DNA of 9,649 nt, from NCBI GenBank assembly GCA_002408725.1, contig DHTR01000097.1, positions 4,729 to 14,377 on the forward strand, given 5' to 3'. The notes under the pieces were generated by a model. That model was not told where the DNA came from and made no database searches. It saw only the letters and a list, made by a program, of their open reading frames with translations. This DNA comes from Pelotomaculum sp. UBA5255. Lineage in GTDB: Bacteria; Bacillota; Desulfotomaculia; Desulfotomaculales; Pelotomaculaceae. Positions within the stretch are counted from its first letter, which is position 1; each line of letters opens with the position of its first letter. Below are positions 5,217 through 9,649 of this stretch, piece by piece. Position numbers and translations under genes: made by a program.

Positions 5217-6560
5217 ATGAAGCCCAGGGGACTGGCTGTTGCGCGGGTGGAACCGGGAAGTATCGCCGAAGAAATGGGAATTGAGCAAGGAGACCGGCTG
5301 ATTGCTGTCAATGGTGAGCCGGTTCGTGACTTAATTGATTTCTGCTTTTTGGAAGCCGAAGAGGATTTAAGTTTAGATTTAAAAAAAGCTAGCGGTGAAG
5401 AATGGATCCTTGATTTGGAAAAGGATTACGATCAAGGCCTGGGCCTCAGATTCGAGGGTGATGGCTTCGGACGCACCATTCAATGCTCCAATCATTGTGT
5501 CTTTTGTTTTGTTGACCAGATGCCTCCGGGGATGCGGGACACCCTTTACGTGAAAGATGATGATTACCGTCTGTCTTTCTGGAGCGGTAATTTCATTACT
5601 CTCACCAACGTCCACGAACAGCAACTGCAAAGGATTGCCTCAATGCGCTTGAGTCCTCTTTATATTTCCGTCCATAGCACCAACCCGGAATTGCGCAAGC
5701 GCATGCTCGGCAACACCAGGGCCGGGTTAATTCTGGGACAACTGCAGGAGCTGGCGGCTGCAGGTATTGAAATGCATACACAGGTGGTCCTCTGTCCCGG
5801 CTTGAATGACGGAATGGAACTGGCTCGAACAGCTGACGACCTGTCAGGCCTGTGGCCGGCGGTCAGATCCCTGGCGGTGGTACCGGTGGGGCTGACCCGG
5901 TTCAGGCAAGGCCGCCATCCCCTTCTGGATTTTACGAGGGCAAAAGCCCGCCGGCTTGTCCGCTGGGTTGGCTCAAAGCAGGAGGAATACCTGCGCACCC
6001 TGGGCGATCCTTTTATTTTTGCATCGGATGAGTTTTACCTGCTATCCGGAGAGCCGGTGCCCCCTTTAGAACGATACGCCGACTTTCCGCAGACCGAAAA
6101 CGGGGTGGGTCTGACTCGCCTTTTTTTGGAGGAATGGGAGGAAGTTAAGGTCCGCTTACCCCAGAAGCGAGTAAAAATAAAAGTAACCCTGGTAACCGGT
6201 GTACTGGGGGAAGAAGTACTAGGCCCGGTGGCGGCTGAGCTGAACCGGGTCAACGGCATGGAAGTAATCGTAAAAGTTATCGAGAACTGCTTCTTTGGTG
6301 AGAAAGTTACAGTTGCCGGGCTGCTTACAGGTACAGACCTGGTTTCCCAGGTCTGTACCGCCGAAATAGGGAACTTGCTGGTGATTCCGGCAGTTTCACT
6401 AAAAAAAGAAGAGCCTGTCTTTTTGGACGGCATGAGCCTGCTGGAATTAAGCCGGAACCTGAAGGTTAAGGTGGCGGCGGTGGCTGGGCCGGGCCAATTG
6501 CTGGATGTATTGCTGGACGGGCCGGAAAAAGCGGCATGGTACTCGAATGGAAGGAGTTAA
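5217..6560 (+). CDS. DUF512 protein with PDZ domain and radical-SAM-like Fe-S motif
   Basis: 447 residues from ATG 5217. Residues 4-45 form a PDZ-type domain (GLAVARVEPGSIAEEMGI, then GDRLIAVNGEPV). CSNHCVFCF with Cys90, Cys94 and Cys97 is a CX3CX2C cluster-binding motif, as in radical SAM enzymes, followed by VDQMPPGMRDTLYVKDDDYR and SFWSGNF. A barrel-like middle contains ISVHSTNPELR and HTQVVLCPGLNDG. The last third (from about 310) is the DUF512 region, with LVTGVLGEE and GLLTGTDL. This is the architecture of the family described as TIGR03279/DUF512, putative Fe-S oxidoreductases of unknown substrate. The gene lies between the DUF3189 pair and der, an arrangement common in clostridial genomes. 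A perfect 13-bp hairpin lies at 6330-6359 in the coding region. Confidence 0.9.
   Translation: MKPRGLAVARVEPGSIAEEMGIEQGDRLIAVNGEPVRDLIDFCFLEAEEDLSLDLKKASGEEWILDLEKDYDQGLGLRFEGDGFGRTIQCSNHCVFCFVDQMPPGMRDTLYVKDDDYRLSFWSGNFITLTNVHEQQLQRIASMRLSPLYISVHSTNPELRKRMLGNTRAGLILGQLQELAAAGIEMHTQVVLCPGLNDGMELARTADDLSGLWPAVRSLAVVPVGLTRFRQGRHPLLDFTRAKARRLVRWVGSKQEEYLRTLGDPFIFASDEFYLLSGEPVPPLERYADFPQTENGVGLTRLFLEEWEEVKVRLPQKRVKIKVTLVTGVLGEEVLGPVAAELNRVNGMEVIVKVIENCFFGEKVTVAGLLTGTDLVSQVCTAEIGNLLVIPAVSLKKEEPVFLDGMSLLELSRNLKVKVAAVAGPGQLLDVLLDGPEKAAWYSNGRS
6330..6359. repeat. Perfect 13-bp inverted repeat inside the DUF512 gene
   Basis: GGTACAGACCTGG (6330-6342), loop TTTC, CCAGGTCTGTACC (6347-6359). All 13 pairs match and the arms do not extend further. 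No T run follows, so it is not a terminator. It encodes GTDLVSQVCT in frame. Confidence 0.9.
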
Positions 6561-6588
6561 CTTTTTAGAGATAAGGGCAAAATATTAA

Positions 6589-6615
6589 TTGCAATGATCA
6601 AGATAGAGTTACAAT
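6589..6615 (+). promoter_or_regulatory. Weak candidate sigma-A promoter before der
   Basis: TTGCAA (6589-6594) and TACAAT (6610-6615) are separated by 15 bases, shorter than the preferred 17. The 89-base gap is AT-rich compared with its surroundings and is the only larger gap downstream of 1031, so a housekeeping promoter for der-plsY-gpsA would be logical here. No terminator precedes it, so read-through from the DUF512 gene is also possible. Confidence 0.3.
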
Positions 6616-6649
6616 GAAGAATAACTGTACGCGGAGGAGGTGAGAAACC

Positions 6650-7978
6650 GTGCCTAAACCGGTTGTCGCGATTCTGGGTAGGCCCAATGTAGGGAAATCA
6701 ACACTTTTTAACCGGATTGTCGGGGGACGGGTGGCCATAGTGGAAGGGGAACCAGGGGTAACCAGGGATCGCCTTTATCAAGACGCCGAGTGGTCGGGAC
6801 AAAGTTTTACCCTGGTTGATACCGGAGGACTTGATTTCCAGGAAAGCGGCGAAATTATTCAGGGTGTCCGGCAGCAGGTGGAACTTGCCATCCGGGAGTC
6901 GGATGCCGTCCTTTTTGTGGTAGATGCCAGAGCCGGCCTGAACCCGGATGACCTGGAAATTGCTTCGATGATCCGCAAGGCCAACAAACCTGCCGTACTG
7001 GTCGCGAATAAGGTTGAACGATTTGATCCGCCTCCCCAGACTTATGAATTCTACCAACTGGGTCTGGGAGACCCGGTTCCCGTTTCAGCGGCAGAGGGCC
7101 TGAACACTGGCGATATGCTGGATAGGTTGGTGGAACTGCTGCCGGATGTGGCAGCGGACGAATATGAAACAGATGTCATTAAAATGGCCGTAATTGGCCG
7201 GCCTAACGTGGGTAAGTCTTCCCTGGTCAACACCATCCTGGGGGAGGAGCGGGTGATTGTCAGCACCGTTCCCGGTACGACCCGGGACGCTATCGATACC
7301 GCCTTTAAGCGGGATGATAAGCACTACGTCATTATCGATACGGCAGGGATGCGGCGCAGGGGCAAGATCGATCTCCCCACGGAAAAATACAGCGTGATCC
7401 GTTCACTGCGGGCCGTTGATCGGAGCGATGTGGTTTTAATCGTTGTGGACGCGGTAGAGGGGGTCACCGAACAGGACAAGCGCATTGCGGGTTATGCCCA
7501 CGAAGCCGGTAAGGCGTCAGTCCTGGTGGTAAACAAGTGGGATCTCGTGGAAAAAGACGATCGTACCATAAACCGTTTTACTGAAAAGATCCGGAGAGAA
7601 CTGGGGTTTATGCAATATGTGCCCTTGATTTTCACCTCGGCGCTCACGGGTAAAAGGGTACAGAAAGTGCTGGAGTTGGTTGATTTTGTTGCAGAGCAGC
7701 ATGCGACGCGTATTGGTACTCCGGATCTGAACAATCTGTTCAGGGAAGTGGCTTTGCAGACTCCTCCTCCCTCAGACAAGGCTAGGAGGCTTAAAATTTT
7801 ATACGTTACCCAGGGCGGGGTGAAGCCGCCTAAATTTATTCTCTTTGTAAACGACCCGGAACTTATGCACTTTTCCTATCTTCGCTATCTGGAAAACCAG
7901 GTCCGGTTAGCCTACGGGTTTGAGGGAACCCCAGTCCGCTTTATCCTCCGGAAAAGAACAAAAGAAGTTTTGAGGTAA
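6650..7978 (+). CDS. der: Ribosome-assembly GTPase Der (EngA)
   Basis: 442 residues, the usual length for Der, which has two GTPase domains in tandem and acts late in 50S subunit assembly. Domain 1: GRPNVGKS (10-17), DTGG (57-60), NKVE (120-123), SAAEG (146-150). Domain 2: GRPNVGKS (183-190), DTAG (230-233), NKWD (285-288), SALTG (330-334). A KH-like RNA/ribosome-binding domain occupies about 350-438 and includes PPKFILFVNDP and LRYLENQ. The G4 motif of domain 1 is NKVE where NKxD is the textbook form; Asp normally contacts the guanine base, and Glu may be a tolerated variant. GTG 6650 is chosen because AGGAGGTGA sits at 6635-6643, six bases upstream. The gene heads the likely der-plsY-gpsA unit. 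Confidence 0.97.
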   Translation: MPKPVVAILGRPNVGKSTLFNRIVGGRVAIVEGEPGVTRDRLYQDAEWSGQSFTLVDTGGLDFQESGEIIQGVRQQVELAIRESDAVLFVVDARAGLNPDDLEIASMIRKANKPAVLVANKVERFDPPPQTYEFYQLGLGDPVPVSAAEGLNTGDMLDRLVELLPDVAADEYETDVIKMAVIGRPNVGKSSLVNTILGEERVIVSTVPGTTRDAIDTAFKRDDKHYVIIDTAGMRRRGKIDLPTEKYSVIRSLRAVDRSDVVLIVVDAVEGVTEQDKRIAGYAHEAGKASVLVVNKWDLVEKDDRTINRFTEKIRRELGFMQYVPLIFTSALTGKRVQKVLELVDFVAEQHATRIGTPDLNNLFREVALQTPPPSDKARRLKILYVTQGGVKPPKFILFVNDPELMHFSYLRYLENQVRLAYGFEGTPVRFILRKRTKEVLR

Positions 7979-8014
7979 ATAACCACTTTTCTTTATTATC
8001 AGAGGGGAGTTGCT

Positions 8015-8602
8015 ATGTATTACTGGATTGTCATAGCCGGCTACTTGATTGGGTCAATCCCCTTCAGTTATCTTATTGCACGCTGCTGGAAAGGGATTGA
8101 CATCCGCAAGTGCGGAAGCGGCAACGTTGGCATGACCAATGTTTGGCGGAACGCCGGTCCTGTGGCGGGGGTGCTGGCCTTTGTCGGGGATTTCGGGAAG
8201 GGGGTCCTGGTTGTGATTCTGGCCAGGCATTACGGTTCCCCCCTACTGGTTGCCGGATCCGGTATGGCGGCGCTGGCCGGACACAGTTGGCCGGTGTTTT
8301 TGGGCTTTAAGGGTGGAAAGCTTGTTGCCACCGGTGTGGGTATCATTGCCGCTATTTCCTTCCCGGTTGGGGTTCTTACAATGGTGATCTGGTTGGTTGT
8401 TGTGGGTCTTTCCAGGTATGTTTCCGCAGGTTCAATCACGGCTGTTGTCTCAATTCCTTTATTGATGCTGGTGTTTCGGTTGGAGTGGCCTTATCTAGCC
8501 GTGGGTGTTTTCTTCGCTGCTTTTGCAGTATACAAGCATATTCCCAATCTTAAAAGGTTGGTAGGCGGGACAGAGCCAAAAATCGGACGAAAAAAATTAT
8601 GA
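8015..8602 (+). CDS. plsY: Acyl-phosphate:glycerol-3-phosphate acyltransferase PlsY
   Basis: 195 residues, normal for PlsY, an integral membrane enzyme that moves the acyl group from acyl-phosphate (made by PlsX) to sn-glycerol-3-phosphate, giving lysophosphatidic acid. Hydrophobic segments lie at about 2-21, 49-70, 76-90, 106-130, 137-153 and 158-173. Motif 1 is GSGNVGMTNVWR (34-45), motif 2 GHSWPVFLGFKGGK (89-102), motif 3 KHIPNLKRLVGGTE (174-187). Two positions are unusual: Met40 where Ala is usual (NxGATN), and Leu103 where the family has Gly (KGGKGVAT); the codon is CTT at 8321-8323. Start ATG 8015 follows GAGGGGAG (8002-8009) by five bases. It starts 36 bases after der and is followed 14 bases later by gpsA, whose product supplies its substrate. 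Confidence 0.95.
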   Translation: MYYWIVIAGYLIGSIPFSYLIARCWKGIDIRKCGSGNVGMTNVWRNAGPVAGVLAFVGDFGKGVLVVILARHYGSPLLVAGSGMAALAGHSWPVFLGFKGGKLVATGVGIIAAISFPVGVLTMVIWLVVVGLSRYVSAGSITAVVSIPLLMLVFRLEWPYLAVGVFFAAFAVYKHIPNLKRLVGGTEPKIGRKKL

Positions 8603-8616
8603 GTGGAGGTGGGCAG

Positions 8617-9649
8617 GTGAGCAAAAAAATCGGGGTTCTCGGTGCGGGCAGTTGGGCAACTGCCCTGTCCAGGCTCCTCTCCCTGAAGGGCCATACGGTG
8701 AGGTTGTGGTCCATTTGCCCGGAACAGGTTCAAGAGATTAACGAAACCCGGGAAAACAGCCGGTATTTGCCCGGGGTTGTGTTGCCGCCCGGGATCAAGG
8801 CGACTGTTGATCTGGAGAAAACGTTACATGATGCGGAGGTCGTCCTGTTTGGAGTGCCTTCCCATGCTTTTCGGGAGGTCCTGCGCAGTGCCCTGCCCTT
8901 TCTCCCGGATGCTGCCATTCTGGTTAACGCCGCCAAAGGGATCGAAGAGGAGAGCCTCTACAGGATGTCCATGGTGTTTGCCGGAGAAACAGACCCTGAT
9001 CCGCTGCAAAGATACGTCGTTCTTTCCGGGCCGAGTCACGCCGAGGAGGTAGGCAGGGAGATTCCCACTGCGGTGGTAGCAGCATCATCCCACCTTAAAA
9101 GTGTGGAGTATGTGCAAGATCTGTTTATGTGCGAGTGCTTCAGGGTTTATACCAACCCGGACATGACCGGAGTTGAACTGGGTGGGTCCCTTAAAAATAT
9201 TATTGCCCTGGGTACGGGTATAGCTGATGGGCTGGGCTTTGGGGATAATACCAAGGCAGCCTTAATGACCCGTGGCCTTGCCGAGATAACCCGCCTGGGT
9301 ATTGCAATGGGGGCTAACCCTCTTACTTTTGCCGGCCTATCCGGGGTGGGTGACTTGATTGTTACCTGTACCAGTATGCACAGCCGTAATCGCCGGGCCG
9401 GAATTGCTATCGGGCAGGGAAAACCCATAGCTGAGGCGCTTGCCGAAGTAAGAATGGTTGTTGAGGGAGTCCGGACCACCCGGGCTGCCAGGCGTCTGTC
9501 CGCTCATTGCGCTGTTGAGATGCCGATTACCGAGCAGATCTACCGGGTGCTTTTTGATGAACTGAACCCCGCAACCGCAGTCAGCGAACTGATGACCCGG
9601 GGCAAAACCCACGAGATGGAAGAAGTGGCCGAGGCTGCGGCCTCCGTGG
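8617..9649 (+). CDS. gpsA: NAD(P)H-dependent glycerol-3-phosphate dehydrogenase (3' end cut by window)
   Basis: The frame is open from GTG 8617 to the last base: 344 codons without a stop, against 339-345 residues for well-known GpsA proteins, so only a few residues are probably missing. GGAGGTG at 8605-8611 is five bases before the start. GpsA reduces dihydroxyacetone phosphate to sn-glycerol-3-phosphate in the cytoplasm, the entry to phospholipids. Seen motifs are the dinucleotide loop GVLGAGSWATAL (6-17), NAAKGIEE (104-111), LSGPSHAEEV (136-145), GGSLKNIIALGTGI (189-202) with the catalytic-type Lys193, GFGDNTKAALMTRG (207-220), and SRNRRAG (256-262), whose Arg-Asn pair binds the substrate phosphate in the family. 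Ala14 stands where most members have Gly (GSWGTA). It is placed directly after plsY, the user of its product. Confidence 0.96.
   Translation, partial: MSKKIGVLGAGSWATALSRLLSLKGHTVRLWSICPEQVQEINETRENSRYLPGVVLPPGIKATVDLEKTLHDAEVVLFGVPSHAFREVLRSALPFLPDAAILVNAAKGIEEESLYRMSMVFAGETDPDPLQRYVVLSGPSHAEEVGREIPTAVVAASSHLKSVEYVQDLFMCECFRVYTNPDMTGVELGGSLKNIIALGTGIADGLGFGDNTKAALMTRGLAEITRLGIAMGANPLTFAGLSGVGDLIVTCTSMHSRNRRAGIAIGQGKPIAEALAEVRMVVEGVRTTRAARRLSAHCAVEMPITEQIYRVLFDELNPATAVSELMTRGKTHEMEEVAEAAASV

Noticed and set aside
7979..8014. Possible terminator between der and plsY
   Set aside because: The gap is T-rich but has no stem, and the genes are only 36 bases apart, so co-transcription is more likely.
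8641..8670. GAGSWA in place of GAGSWG in the GpsA nucleotide loop
   Set aside because: Gly to Ala at the third position of GxGxxG/A loops is a common and tolerated variant; it is noted only in the gene entry.
8777..9052. 91-codon + strand frame inside gpsA
   Set aside because: It lies out of frame within a clear GpsA coding region with Cys/Arg-rich noise.

Overview
The window is a compact, single-strand (all +) chromosomal segment of a spore-forming Gram-positive bacterium. The call rests on a sporulation gene (spoIIP), a YIEGIA-family gene with its small partner, two DUF3189 genes, strong AGGAGG-type ribosome binding sites, frequent GTG/TTG starts and the order DUF512 - der - plsY - gpsA, which is typical of spore-forming Clostridia. 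Composition looks to be around 50% GC or slightly above (estimated by eye). I infer a Peptococcaceae/Desulfotomaculum-Pelotomaculum type organism from gene order and protein style; no taxonomic marker was searched.

Layout: (1) 1-924, the 3' end of a four-repeat ribosomal protein S1 gene, closed by an intrinsic terminator at 941-965. (2) 1031-5177, a sporulation-flavoured block: a polytopic DUF1614-like membrane protein, SpoIIP (engulfment peptidoglycan hydrolase), a YIEGIA membrane protein, a 63-residue protein resembling the family named 'capping complex subunit for YIEGIA', and two tandem DUF3189 proteins. From the YIEGIA gene to the second DUF3189 gene every start overlaps the preceding coding region (TTGA, ATGA, then a longer out-of-frame overlap), so the four products are probably translated as a coupled set. 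(3) 5217-6560, a PDZ plus Fe-S (radical-SAM-like) DUF512 protein of unknown reaction. (4) 6650-9649, housekeeping genes: Der (ribosome-assembly GTPase), PlsY (acyl-phosphate:glycerol-3-phosphate acyltransferase) and GpsA (glycerol-3-phosphate dehydrogenase, cut by the window end). GpsA makes the acceptor that PlsY acylates, so the last two form one phospholipid-synthesis unit.

The least understood part is the coupled YIEGIA / 63-aa / DUF3189 / DUF3189' cassette next to spoIIP. The two DUF3189 copies look like an intact member plus a degenerate partner, the first copy reads out of frame far into the second, and the 63-aa gene carries an internal GC palindrome followed by eight T. Together these make the cassette the best candidate for an undescribed sporulation-linked complex. 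Other points of note are a second membrane anchor at the C terminus of SpoIIP, a G-to-L change in PlsY motif 2, and a perfect 13-bp hairpin inside the DUF512 gene. No RNA genes, CRISPR arrays, insertion sequences or other mobile elements were seen. Intergenic gaps are all short (longest about 106 bases).
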